From NCBI RefSeq assembly GCF_026130605.1, contig NZ_JANFAU010000011.1, positions 62,001 through 126,000 on the forward strand: a stretch of DNA of 64,000 nucleotides, given 5' to 3'. Both the position numbers and the translations under genes were made by a program. The stretch is from Sphingomonas lycopersici (GTDB lineage Bacteria; Pseudomonadota; Alphaproteobacteria; Sphingomonadales; Sphingomonadaceae). The notes under the pieces are model-generated. The model saw only the letters and a program-made list of their open reading frames with translations. It was not told the origin of the DNA and did not search any database. Positions 49,286 to 57,819 of the stretch are shown piece by piece (positions within the stretch are counted from its first letter, which is position 1; each line of letters starts with the position of its first letter).

Positions 49286-50161
49286 ATGACGGGCCACCAG
49301 CATGAATTCGAAAAGCTGATTGCGGCGATGCGGCCCAGGCTGCACCGCTACTGCGCCCGGATGGTGGGTTCGACCATCGATGCCGAAGACATCGTGCAGG
49401 ATGCCTGTCTCAAGGCAGCCGCCGCGTGGCACGGCGAAAAGCTGTCAAACCCGGACGGCTGGCTGTTCCGCATCGCACACAACACGGCGCTCGACTTGTT
49501 GCGTCGGCGGCGTCGCGCGCCAGTGATCGAAAATCTGGAGAATATCGAAATGGTCGCGACGTCTCCGGCACCGGATCCCCAGACCGCGACAGCCTCGATC
49601 CGCACATTCCTGCGTCTTCCGCCGCTTCAGCGCAGCGCGGTCGTGATGAAGGATGTGCTCGGCCATTCGCTGGAGGAGATTGCCGAGGTCAACCGTGTAA
49701 GCCTCCCGGCGGCCAAATCAGCGCTCCAGCGCGGACGTACCGCGCTTCGCGCGTTCATTGACGAACCGGAGGAAATCGAACTGCCGATCCTGTCCGACGA
49801 GATGAGGACGCGTCTCGCCGCCTATGTCGATGGCTTCAGGCACGGAGATTTCGACGCGGTACGCGCGCTGCTCGCCGAGGATGTACGTCTCGACCTGGTG
49901 TCGAAGCTGACCCGGGAAGGAAAATCCGAGGTCGGCGAATATTACGGTCGCTATGCGGCATGCAACCAATGGGCATTCGAAGCCGGTTTCGTCGAGGGGC
50001 GCCCAGCCATGCTCGTCTATGACCGCGAAGTGTCGCTCGATCAGCCGGCATATTTCGTCGTCCTGTCGTTCAGCGATGGACAGGTCACGACGATCCACGA
50101 CTTCCTATTCGCGCGTTACGCGGTCGAAGGCGTTCGGATGCAGCGATTGGAAGAGCGGTGA
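49286..50161 (+). CDS. ECF sigma factor with C-terminal SnoaL-like domain
   Basis: A 291-residue sigma-70 family factor. Region 2 covers about residues 10-75 (YCARMVGSTIDAEDIVQDAC, PDGWLFRIAHNTALDLLRRR), region 4 about 110-160 (RSAVVMKDVLGHSLEEIAEV, LPAAKSALQRGRTALRAF). The remaining 110 residues (from about 175) form an NTF2/SnoaL-like domain (AYVDGFRHGDFDAVRALLAE). Such fused ECF factors have no separate anti-sigma; the C-terminal domain regulates them. Codon overlap is absent, but the SDR gene ends 9 bp upstream, so they are probably one unit. Confidence 0.88.
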   Translation: MTGHQHEFEKLIAAMRPRLHRYCARMVGSTIDAEDIVQDACLKAAAAWHGEKLSNPDGWLFRIAHNTALDLLRRRRRAPVIENLENIEMVATSPAPDPQTATASIRTFLRLPPLQRSAVVMKDVLGHSLEEIAEVNRVSLPAAKSALQRGRTALRAFIDEPEEIELPILSDEMRTRLAAYVDGFRHGDFDAVRALLAEDVRLDLVSKLTREGKSEVGEYYGRYAACNQWAFEAGFVEGRPAMLVYDREVSLDQPAYFVVLSFSDGQVTTIHDFLFARYAVEGVRMQRLEER

Positions 50162-50237
50162 CAGGTCAGCTCTGAGAGTGGCCTGTTCGACGGCGATGCC
50201 GCGGGGACTGCTCGCGATGAAAGCAAGGAGACAACCA

Positions 50238-50687
50238 ATGAGCTTCGACGTGAAAGTCCGGGAGCGGATCCTCAAACCCGTCGGCGAGGTTTTCGACGCC
50301 GTCGTGGATCCGCTCAAAATGGCAAATTATTTCATCAGCAGCGCAAGCAGCCCGATTGAGCAGGGCGCAAATGTAGTCTGGGAATTTGCGGATGTCGGCG
50401 CAAAAGTGGCCATCGACGTTCTGAAGGTGCGAAAGGACAGCGAGATCGTTTATGAATCGTCAGCGCTCGGCCAATTGCTGCGCACGACGATCACGTTCGA
50501 AGCGGACGGGTCCGATGCGACGGTCATCACCATCGTCGATTCAAGTTTTGAGCTGAACGAGGAAGGCGTCAAACGCGCGCTTGGGCAGAACGCGGGATGG
50601 ACCTACACGCTGTGTGGTCTGAAGGCCTATCTGCAATTCGGGATCAATCTTCGCACCGGTCTGAATAAGCGCCTGACGGATGTCTAA
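50238..50687 (+). CDS. SRPBCC family protein
   Basis: A 149-residue protein of the START/Bet v1-like SRPBCC fold, which binds hydrophobic ligands. AAGGAG lies 8 bases before ATG 50238. Typical features are VRERILKPVGEVFDAVVDP, WEFADVGAKVAIDVLKVRK and GWTYTLCGLKAYLQFGINL near the C-terminus. It is the last gene of the ABM-SDR-ECF unit, 76 bp after the sigma factor. Homologues are often called activator of Hsp90 ATPase-like (AHSA1). The ligand is unknown. Confidence 0.85.
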   Translation: MSFDVKVRERILKPVGEVFDAVVDPLKMANYFISSASSPIEQGANVVWEFADVGAKVAIDVLKVRKDSEIVYESSALGQLLRTTITFEADGSDATVITIVDSSFELNEEGVKRALGQNAGWTYTLCGLKAYLQFGINLRTGLNKRLTDV

Positions 50688-51122
50688 AATGAGGACTGCT
50701 TATCCCGTTCGGCGAGGTTCGCCCGGGATTCCTCGGCGCAAACACATATTCTGGGCTTACATCTCCCCTTGGTTGCAGCCGCCGCCAGATGGCTGACGAT
50801 CTTCACGCAACCTAAGCCCGGAGATGCCCTGCACGCCACAAAGACACGAGGCGAAGTCGACTGTCCTCCACTGGAGTTCCTATATGGCATTCTGTCGGCG
50901 CCGGGGCCAGATGAACGAACGGCAGGTTCCCGACAAAGTGCAACCGGCTGCGAACGACTGAAACTGGGCGCAAAGCTGGCGGCTTTCGCCGGTTCGCTTA
51001 CTGCCGTTAAGCGACCAATTTGCCACAGACTGGGCTGGATGCTTCAGCCCAAAAGAGGTTGGCCGCAGCCCAAGCACCTCGCTCAGGATTCTACGGCTCC
51101 TTCGCTCTGGCCCGCAGTCACG
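50688..51122. other. Intergenic stretch with degenerate repeat-like sequence
   Basis: A 435-bp stretch without a supported gene. An ORF at 50769-51278 crosses it but shows no motif and runs into the minus-strand dioxygenase gene. The sequence contains GAACGGCAGGTTCCCGAC, also seen at 35930, and other worn-out repeat-like pieces (CGCAAAGCTGGCGGCTTTCG). It separates the sigma-factor unit from the catabolic cluster. Confidence 0.5.
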
Positions 51123-52034
51123 CTAAGCACGCATCAGGCCAACCGCCTTATCGACCCAATTAGTATTGGTTCGGCGGAGCGCCGGGGCAATACGTCCCAG
51201 GCTGCGGCCGTGGGCTTCAAACCCGATCACAGCCCGCTCCGCTTCGGACAGCTCAGCATAGACCTCGTCAAGCAGTGAAAGCGGGATATTCTCCTGCTGA
51301 CGGAGATAAGGAGCGCAATAATAAGAGAATACTGCCGGTCGTGGCGTATCTGTCTGATTGGCGCCCGCCCCGTGCCAGATACGCCCGTCGAACACCAAGG
51401 CCGAACCCGCCGGCGCTTCGGCAATCACTGGTTTCACCTCGGGCTGAACGAGGCGCTGCCCGCCCGCCTCATCGACCTCGACGCGGATCGCAGGCGGTTC
51501 CCATAAATGAGAGCCGGGAACCAGCCGCGTGGCGCCATTTTCGCGCGTGAAGTCGACGAGCATCCAGACGATGTTGCACACCACGGCGCTCGGCGTCGCG
51601 AATGGCACGTATTGCTGATCGGAATGCAGCACCTGCGCCACCCCGCCCTTGCTCATGATCATCGCGCTGAGGCTGGAGAGTAGATGCTGCGGCCCCAGAA
51701 TCTGCGCCGCCATGTCCCGCGCGAGCGGATGCATGAGCAGCTGGCGAAATATGGCGCCTTTATTGAGAAGATTGCTCAGCCGCTGGTTCGGTGCCACTGC
51801 CGCCCCTCCTTTTACCGACGGCATTCCCGACCGATCGTCGCCGAAATGGAACGAGACGCCTTTGGCGCGCTCTCCAGCGGCTTGCTCCAGAACGCGCGTC
51901 CTGATTTGCTCGAGCAGCGTCGGCGGCAATGCATCGAGCAAGACGCCATATCCGCATTCACGCACGTCGAGTTTCAATTGCTCGATATCCCGCGTCGGCG
52001 CGGGCGTCCGGCTGATCTTGCCCATAAGTTGCAT
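51123..52034 (-). CDS. Phytanoyl-CoA dioxygenase family protein
   Basis: A 303-residue Fe(II)/2-oxoglutarate dioxygenase. The iron triad is HSD in VLHSDQQYVPFAT (about residues 133-135) and the distal His in GRIWHGAGANQTD; the 2-oxoglutarate Arg is expected a few residues later in TPRPAVF. The start is ATG 52034 (MQLMGK), 10 bases after AAGGA; the upstream GTG 52082 extends into the transporter gene. It is downstream of the GPH transporter on the same strand, so it is probably in the same regulon. It hydroxylates an unknown substrate. Confidence 0.87.
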   Translation of the reverse strand: MQLMGKISRTPAPTRDIEQLKLDVRECGYGVLLDALPPTLLEQIRTRVLEQAAGERAKGVSFHFGDDRSGMPSVKGGAAVAPNQRLSNLLNKGAIFRQLLMHPLARDMAAQILGPQHLLSSLSAMIMSKGGVAQVLHSDQQYVPFATPSAVVCNIVWMLVDFTRENGATRLVPGSHLWEPPAIRVEVDEAGGQRLVQPEVKPVIAEAPAGSALVFDGRIWHGAGANQTDTPRPAVFSYYCAPYLRQQENIPLSLLDEVYAELSEAERAVIGFEAHGRSLGRIAPALRRTNTNWVDKAVGLMRA

Positions 52035-52062
52035 CTCTTTTGGTTCCTTGAATTCAGTTCGC

Positions 52063-53466
52063 TCAGCGAATTGCCGCGGCACCGCGCGCTTGCGCCAGCG
52101 CGACGCCGATACGGGCCGCCTCGGCCCGGGTGATCGGATAGCGGACGAACACTAATGCAGCGAGGATTTGCATCGGCGCCGCGCCATAGATTCCCATCAC
52201 GCGGAGCGCGAACAGGCCGTCGGGATTGACGGGCGCCCCCGCCTTGATCGCGGCCGGATCGAACCCGGCCCAGGCGAGAAGCGGAAAGACGATGAGAAAC
52301 GGAAAGGCCGATGCGATCCCCGAGGTCAGCTGGGTCAGCGACACATAGGTGCCGGCCCGATCGACGCCGCTGCGATATGTGCCATAGTCGATCGACATCG
52401 CCTGCAGCGCCGGGGCGAGGATGAGCGAGGCGACGAGCGCGATCGATTGCGGGATTTCGACCGACAGCAGGACGAGCGGCCGCTCCACCGGCAACAGCGC
52501 AAAGCCGAACACGTGGATCAGTGCCCCGGCGAGCATCGCGCCGGCAATCAGCCGGTGAATCTCGAACCGCCGGGAAAGCCAGATCCACAGCGGCGCGGTG
52601 ACCACGGCGCACACGCCCGCGGCAAGCGCCACCACGCCAAACATCTTTTCGAGATGAAGCACCTGGGAGAGGTAGAAATAGTTGATCGATTGCCACAGCA
52701 GCAATCCGACATTGGCGATGAGCGCCGCCGACAGTTCGATGCGGAACGGCCGGTTGAAGCGCAGCGCTTCCCAGAAATCGATCAACACCCGGCTGGCGCC
52801 ACGCCCGCCGGCATCCTCGCGCGCGATCGGCGCCTCGCCGACCCGCAAAAACAAGATGCAGATCATCGCCGGCACGAGCACCAGCACGGCCACGCCGAGC
52901 ATCGACAGCGCCTCGCGTCCATTGGCCTTGTAGCCAAGCAGGCTGGCAAGGAGCGGCGCCATCGCCGAGAGCATCAATCCGATGACGCCCAGCACCTCGC
53001 GCAGCCCGAGCATCCTCGCCTTGCCGAATGGCGTGCTCGGCAGCTCGGCACCCCAGGCATAATAAGGGATCTGGATCAGGCTGCACCCGCTGTAGACGAA
53101 CAGGAGCGCCATCGCGAAATAGGCCGGAGACGCTGTACGCACCGGCGGCATGAAGGTCAGCCACACACCGAGCATCAATATCGCGGCGCCCGCCACCATC
53201 CACGGACGCCGACGCCCCCAGCGCCCACGCGTCCGATCGGACAGTGCCCCGCACAGCGGATCCGAGGCCACATGATAGAAGCGCATCAGCCCGCTGATCG
53301 TCCCGACCACCGCCAGCGGCAGCCCCATCGTTTCGGCGAAAAAGCCCGGCACCATCGACGTCAGCGGCGGAATCAACAGCCCGAGTGGGAATTGCAACGC
53401 CCCATAAGCGGTCGCAACACCGATCCCCGGCTGTTCGCGCCGCCGCATTTGTTCTTGCTTGCTCAA
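52063..53466 (-). CDS. MFS transporter, GPH (glycoside-pentoside-hexuronide) type
   Basis: A 467-residue 12-helix carrier of the GPH:cation symporter family. The signature SDRTRGRWGRRRPWM lies between helices 2 and 3. The start is TTG 53466: GGAGG lies 5 bases upstream, and the ATG 53448 has none; the ORF's first codon at 53535 has no support. A regulatory element at 53524 lies in its promoter. It probably imports the substrate handled by the surrounding hydrolases, possibly an ester- or peptide-linked compound, though GPH members usually carry sugars. Confidence 0.87.
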   Translation of the reverse strand: MSKQEQMRRREQPGIGVATAYGALQFPLGLLIPPLTSMVPGFFAETMGLPLAVVGTISGLMRFYHVASDPLCGALSDRTRGRWGRRRPWMVAGAAILMLGVWLTFMPPVRTASPAYFAMALLFVYSGCSLIQIPYYAWGAELPSTPFGKARMLGLREVLGVIGLMLSAMAPLLASLLGYKANGREALSMLGVAVLVLVPAMICILFLRVGEAPIAREDAGGRGASRVLIDFWEALRFNRPFRIELSAALIANVGLLLWQSINYFYLSQVLHLEKMFGVVALAAGVCAVVTAPLWIWLSRRFEIHRLIAGAMLAGALIHVFGFALLPVERPLVLLSVEIPQSIALVASLILAPALQAMSIDYGTYRSGVDRAGTYVSLTQLTSGIASAFPFLIVFPLLAWAGFDPAAIKAGAPVNPDGLFALRVMGIYGAAPMQILAALVFVRYPITRAEAARIGVALAQARGAAAIR

Positions 53467-53523
53467 GCGTGCCTCCACCCATCGCCCACACCGGGTCCCA
53501 TCTACCGGTCCGCACGATTTATA

Positions 53524-53541
53524 TTGAGATATCACATATCA
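53524..53541. promoter_or_regulatory. Regulatory element A (transporter promoter)
   Basis: TTGAGATATCACATATCA in the transporter/carboxylesterase divergent promoter. The core GAGATATC-ATAT recurs in the other four elements of this cluster (53637, 60223, 60308, 63127), so it is likely an operator for the FCD-type GntR regulator at the window end. Confidence 0.68.
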
Positions 53542-53636
53542 GTTTTTTTGGGCATTTCAATCGGCGGTTTTGATCGGAAACGCCGCGTGCGCGACATCGA
53601 TTGCGGTTGACCACGCCCGTCGAACGCATCAAATAA

Positions 53637-53654
53637 GCGAGATCACATATTTCA
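53637..53654. promoter_or_regulatory. Regulatory element B (carboxylesterase promoter)
   Basis: GCGAGATCACATATTTCA, 15 bp before the carboxylesterase ATG. Its ATCACATAT core matches element A exactly; the left half is less conserved. Confidence 0.6.
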
Positions 53655-53669
53655 CTTAAGGATCGACGC

Positions 53670-55199
53670 ATGGCGGCAACGGAGAGTGGGTTTTCGGTCG
53701 ATCAGGCAGCGCCGGTCATCGACATTGCCCAGGGCCGCCTGAGGGGAGTCGCGAGCCCAGAGGGGGGCCTCGCTTTCCGGGGCATCCCGTTTGCCGAAGC
53801 CGATCGCTTTTGTCCGCCGGTTCGGGCCGACGGCTGGGACGGTACAAGGGATGCGACTCAACCGGGGCCGGTTTCCCCGCAGGAAACCCCGCCCGGCGTC
53901 AGCGAAATGCCGGCACAGAGCGAGGATTGCCTCAACCTCAATGTCTACACCCCCGCCGCCGATCGCGGGCGGCGTCCGGTGCTCTTCTATATCCACGCCG
54001 GCGCGTTCGTGACCGGTAGCGGCGCCTTCCATTCTGGTGCGCGCCTCGCCGCCGATGAAGACGTGGTGGTGGTGACGATCAACTACCGGCTCGGCGTGCT
54101 GGGATTTCCGCCATTTCGGCCAAACGGCGCGGAGTCGCCGATGAACCTCGGGCTGCTCGATCAGATTTCGGCGCTGGAATGGGTGCGCGACAATATCGCG
54201 GCATTCGGCGGCGACCCCGGCAATGTCACTGTATTCGGTTATTCGGCCGGCGGCTGGTCCACCGCGGCGCTGCTGGCGATGCCACAGGCGCGCGGGCTTT
54301 TCCACCGCGCAGCGCCTCAAAGCGGGGCCTTCATGTATGCGATGCGCCGTGAAGCGCAGGAAGTGCACGCTGCCGTGTTTCTCAACGCGCTCAGGCTGGA
54401 TACGCTCGACCGCGACGCCCTGATCGCCGCCCCGATCGAGACTTTGCTCAAGGCACAGGCCGTGACGATCGATCAATGGCACGATCGCGTCGCCGAGGAC
54501 CAGACGGTGGAGCTCGATTTTCCCTTCACCCCGCTCAATGACGGCGTGACGCTGCGTGAGCATCCGATCCGGTCGATCTGTCGCGGCGATTATGCCCGGA
54601 TGCCGGTTCTGATCGGCACGACCGCCGAAGAGCTCGGCGCCAACCCGATGCGGATGGCCAATGAGCGGGAAAAGCGCAGCTATACTCACGAGAGCATCAC
54701 CGCCGCGCTCGCCAAACTCTCCTCCCCCACCCGCGCGCAGGCGATCTGGGACGGCTATGCCGCGCAGCACCCGGATGCTGCCGAGACCGGCATTGCGGGG
54801 CATATTCGCGGCGATTTCATGTATCGCGTGCCAGCAATCCGCGCCGCTGAGGCGTTCGACGCCGCCTCGGGGCAAGCATGGATGTATCGCTTCGACATTC
54901 CCGCGACATCCGATCTGATGGGCGGGGTTTCCACCCACGCCACCGATCTGCTGTTCTGGTTCGGCCAGATTGGCGAATCGCGGTTCATGAACCTGTTGTT
55001 CGGCCGTGCCGCCACGCCGCCGGAGGAAGCCGTGTCGCGCACGATGCGCCGCGATCTCGCGGGTTTCGCGCGAACCGGGCAAGCATCCTGGCCGCGCTAT
55101 GATGCCGTTGACCGCTCGACGATGATCTACGATCTGACGCCCCATCTCGCCAAAGACCCGGGCGGCGCAGCGCGCGCGCTGTGGGACGGGATCGTCTGA
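53670..55199 (+). CDS. Carboxylesterase family protein (type B)
   Basis: A 509-residue serine hydrolase of the alpha/beta fold that cleaves carboxylic esters. The nucleophile Ser 192 is in VTVFGYSAGGWSTAA, the oxyanion loop is YIHAGAFVTGS, and the EDCLNLNVYTP block (about 85-95) is typical of type B carboxylesterases. The acid Glu is expected in IGTTAEELGAN, the His in STHATDLLFWFG near the end. There is no signal peptide, so it acts in the cytoplasm. An operator-like element (B) lies just upstream, and the M81 gene follows 25 bp later. Confidence 0.93.
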   Translation: MAATESGFSVDQAAPVIDIAQGRLRGVASPEGGLAFRGIPFAEADRFCPPVRADGWDGTRDATQPGPVSPQETPPGVSEMPAQSEDCLNLNVYTPAADRGRRPVLFYIHAGAFVTGSGAFHSGARLAADEDVVVVTINYRLGVLGFPPFRPNGAESPMNLGLLDQISALEWVRDNIAAFGGDPGNVTVFGYSAGGWSTAALLAMPQARGLFHRAAPQSGAFMYAMRREAQEVHAAVFLNALRLDTLDRDALIAAPIETLLKAQAVTIDQWHDRVAEDQTVELDFPFTPLNDGVTLREHPIRSICRGDYARMPVLIGTTAEELGANPMRMANEREKRSYTHESITAALAKLSSPTRAQAIWDGYAAQHPDAAETGIAGHIRGDFMYRVPAIRAAEAFDAASGQAWMYRFDIPATSDLMGGVSTHATDLLFWFGQIGESRFMNLLFGRAATPPEEAVSRTMRRDLAGFARTGQASWPRYDAVDRSTMIYDLTPHLAKDPGGAARALWDGIV

Positions 55200-55224
55200 C
55201 GGAAGTTATCAGGGGAAGCGCGCA

Positions 55225-56694
55225 ATGCGGCTGTTCATGGCCATGCTCTATACCGAGACCAATACCTTTTCGGATATTCCCGCCGGCTGGGCGGCGTTTC
55301 GCGAGGGCGGCTATTCGCGCAACCACGCCTCCGCCGATCCCCAGTCGCCGCTCGGTGTGCTGCTCGCAGAATGGCGGCGCCTCGCCGAAGCCGACGGTTG
55401 CACGATCATCGAGGGACCGGCGGCGATGGCGCAACCCTCCGGCCGCACCGTGCGCCCGGTCTATGAAGCGTTGCGCGAACAGATCCTCGACGATGTGCGC
55501 GCCGCGTTGCCGCTCGATATCGCCTTGTTCAACCTTCACGGCTCGATGGCGGCCGAGGGTTATGACGATTGCGAAGGCGATCTGTTGGCCGCGGTCCGCG
55601 CGATCGTCGGTCCGGACACAATCATCGGCGCCGAGCTCGATCTCCATTGCAACGTCTCCGACGCGATGCTGACCGCGACGGATGCGCTGGTCGCATATAA
55701 GGAATATCCGCACATCGACGAACTCGAGCGCGCGCGCGAGCTCTACGCATTATGCCGTGACGCGGCGGCCGGGCGCGTCACCCCCCGCACCGGCAGCTTC
55801 GATTGTCGCATGATCAGCCTGTGGCGCACCACCGAGGAACCGATGCGCGGCTTCGTCCAGCGAATGCAGGCGCTGGAGGGGCATGACGGCGTGCTCTCCG
55901 TTTCCTTCGGCCACGGCTTCCCATGGAGCGATGTCGCCGACGTGACATCGCGCATCTGGGTCATCACCGACGGCGATCAGGCCAAAGCAGACCGGCTCGC
56001 GCGCGAACTTGCGCTGGAAATCTATGCCTTGCGCGAAGAAACGCGGCCGATGTCGCTCGATATCGATACCGCGCTCGATCGCGCGGCGGTATGTCCGGGG
56101 CTGGTCGTGCTCGCCGATGTGGCAGACAATCCGGGCGGCGGCGCAGCAAGCGACAGCACGTTCATCCTTCAGGCTTGCCTCGACCGCGGGCTGCGCGGCG
56201 TGGCGATAGGTTGCCTGTGGGATCCACAGGCCGTCGCGCTATGCCAGGAGGCTGGCGTCGGCGCGCGGTTCAACCTGCGGATCGGCGGGAAGATGGGACC
56301 GGCCTCTGGCATGCCGATCGACCTTCCGGTGACGGTTCGCGCGATCCAGCGCGATCACGCGCAAACCGGGTTCGCCGGCGTCCATACCCCGATGGGGCCA
56401 TCGGCGTGGATCGAGGCAGAGGGGATCGATATCGTCCTCAACTCACGCCGCGAGCAGATTTTTTCGCCCGACGCTTTCACCTCGATCGGCATCGACCTCG
56501 CGGTACGGCGCATCGTAGTGGTGAAATCGACGCAGCATTTTCACGCTGCCTTCGCCGCCATCGCCGACACTGTGCTCTATGTCGCGACCCCGGGCGCGAT
56601 CGCGCCGGATTTCGCCGCCATCCCCTATAGCAAGCGCGAAGCGTCCTTCTGGCCGCGCCACCCCGATCCGCTGCGGCTCAATGACGCGGCCTAG
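55225..56694 (+). CDS. M81 family metallopeptidase (MlrC-type)
   Basis: A 489-residue member of the M81 family, founded by MlrC, which degrades linear microcystin in sphingomonads. Metal-site candidates are Asp 139 and His 141 in AELDLHCNVSDAM and His 163 in AYKEYPHIDELE; LFNLHGSMAAEG (about 102-113) is also conserved. AGGGGAAGCGCGC precedes the ATG, which follows the carboxylesterase stop by 25 bp. Most M81 proteins have not been tested and may not be peptidases. No MlrA or MlrB homologue is in the window. Confidence 0.88.
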   Translation: MRLFMAMLYTETNTFSDIPAGWAAFREGGYSRNHASADPQSPLGVLLAEWRRLAEADGCTIIEGPAAMAQPSGRTVRPVYEALREQILDDVRAALPLDIALFNLHGSMAAEGYDDCEGDLLAAVRAIVGPDTIIGAELDLHCNVSDAMLTATDALVAYKEYPHIDELERARELYALCRDAAAGRVTPRTGSFDCRMISLWRTTEEPMRGFVQRMQALEGHDGVLSVSFGHGFPWSDVADVTSRIWVITDGDQAKADRLARELALEIYALREETRPMSLDIDTALDRAAVCPGLVVLADVADNPGGGAASDSTFILQACLDRGLRGVAIGCLWDPQAVALCQEAGVGARFNLRIGGKMGPASGMPIDLPVTVRAIQRDHAQTGFAGVHTPMGPSAWIEAEGIDIVLNSRREQIFSPDAFTSIGIDLAVRRIVVVKSTQHFHAAFAAIADTVLYVATPGAIAPDFAAIPYSKREASFWPRHPDPLRLNDAA

Positions 56695-57817
56695 CCATGT
56701 CGGGCCGCGATAAACGGCGCGGCGAGAGCGCCGGGGCGGTCACGCCGGCCGCAGCGATGTCGGCGGGGAGCGCGCGACCTAGCGCCAGCGCTGCCGCCGC
56801 GCGCGCCGCGGCCGGCGCGGTCTGGACGCCATAGCCGCCTTGCCCCGCCAACCAGAAAAAGCCGGGCATATCGTCATAGCCGATCACCGGCGATCGGTCG
56901 GCGACGAAGCTGCGCAGACCAGCCCAGGACCTGACGATCCGGCGCACGTCGATGTCCGCCGCCGCCTGCAACCGATCGATGCAGATCGCTATGTCCATCT
57001 CTTCGGCAAAGGCATCGCACGGCGCGCTCGGCGTCTCGTCGGCGGGCGAGGCCAGCACCTTGCCCGCCTCCGGTTTGAAATAGAATTGCTCGTCGACGTC
57101 GATAACCGCCGGCCAGTCACCCACGCCCATCTTCCCCGGCGGATCGACGATCACCGCGGTTCGCCGCAGCGGATGGAGGCCAATCGCCCTCACCCCCGCG
57201 CTCGCCGCCACTTCGTCCGCCCAAGCCCCCGCGGCATTGATCAGCGCGCCCGCGTCACAAAGCTCGCCATTGACGAAGCGAACCGAGACGTGATCCCCGT
57301 GAAGCGCCACCGCTTCCACCCGCTGGTTCAGCCTGATGTCGACCCCGCGCATTTTCGCGCCGCGCAGAAATCCCTGGTGCAGGCCATCGACGTCGACGTC
57401 CATCGCGCCCGGCTCGAACACCGCGCCGCCGACATAGCTCGCGCGGAGCGCGGGCACGCGCCGCAACACCTCGGCGGCATCGACGCGTGCGAACCCCGTC
57501 GCCTCAGCCAGTGCGTCCAGCGAGTCCTGCTGATCGGGTCGACCGAGAAACAGGCAGCCACGCGGCGTCAGCACGGGATAGTCGCAGAAGCCGTGATGCG
57601 CCGTCTCGAAGAATCCGCGGCTGGCGCTGGTCAGCCCGCGAATGACCGCGTTGCCATAGCCTTCGGCGTAGAGCGCGGCGGAGCGACCGGTGGTGTGATA
57701 GCCATGGGCATGCTCGGCCTCGACCAGCAGGACGCGCGCTTCCGCGCCGAGCTCATAGGCGACCCCGGCTCCGGCGATCCCCGATCCGACCACGATAAAA
57801 TCATAGGTGCCGGCCAT
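56678..57817 (-). CDS. FAD-dependent amino acid/amine oxidase (DAO family)
   Basis: A 379-residue flavoprotein of the DAO (glycine oxidase/sarcosine oxidase) group. The FAD motif is FIVVGSGIAGAGVAYELG near residue 7, followed by HGYHTTGRSAALYAEGYG; a C-terminal GLRSFVADRSPVIGYDD and FWLAGQGGYGVQTAPAAA complete the FAD site. It oxidises C-N or C-O bonds of small substrates with oxygen or an acceptor. The last 17 bp overlap the M81 gene. It follows the BKACE gene by 2 bp on the same strand. Confidence 0.9.
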   Translation of the reverse strand: MAGTYDFIVVGSGIAGAGVAYELGAEARVLLVEAEHAHGYHTTGRSAALYAEGYGNAVIRGLTSASRGFFETAHHGFCDYPVLTPRGCLFLGRPDQQDSLDALAEATGFARVDAAEVLRRVPALRASYVGGAVFEPGAMDVDVDGLHQGFLRGAKMRGVDIRLNQRVEAVALHGDHVSVRFVNGELCDAGALINAAGAWADEVAASAGVRAIGLHPLRRTAVIVDPPGKMGVGDWPAVIDVDEQFYFKPEAGKVLASPADETPSAPCDAFAEEMDIAICIDRLQAAADIDVRRIVRSWAGLRSFVADRSPVIGYDDMPGFFWLAGQGGYGVQTAPAAARAAAALALGRALPADIAAAGVTAPALSPRRLSRPDMARPRH

Positions 57818-57819
57818 CG

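Noticed and set aside
50769..51278. A 169-residue plus-strand ORF crossing the gap into the dioxygenase gene
   Set aside because: Overlap of more than 150 bp with a solid gene, no ribosome site and low-complexity character of a decayed region.
55225..56694. Calling the M81 gene mlrC and the cluster a microcystin degradation locus
   Set aside because: No mlrA, mlrB or mlrD homologue is present, and M81 proteins are common outside that pathway.
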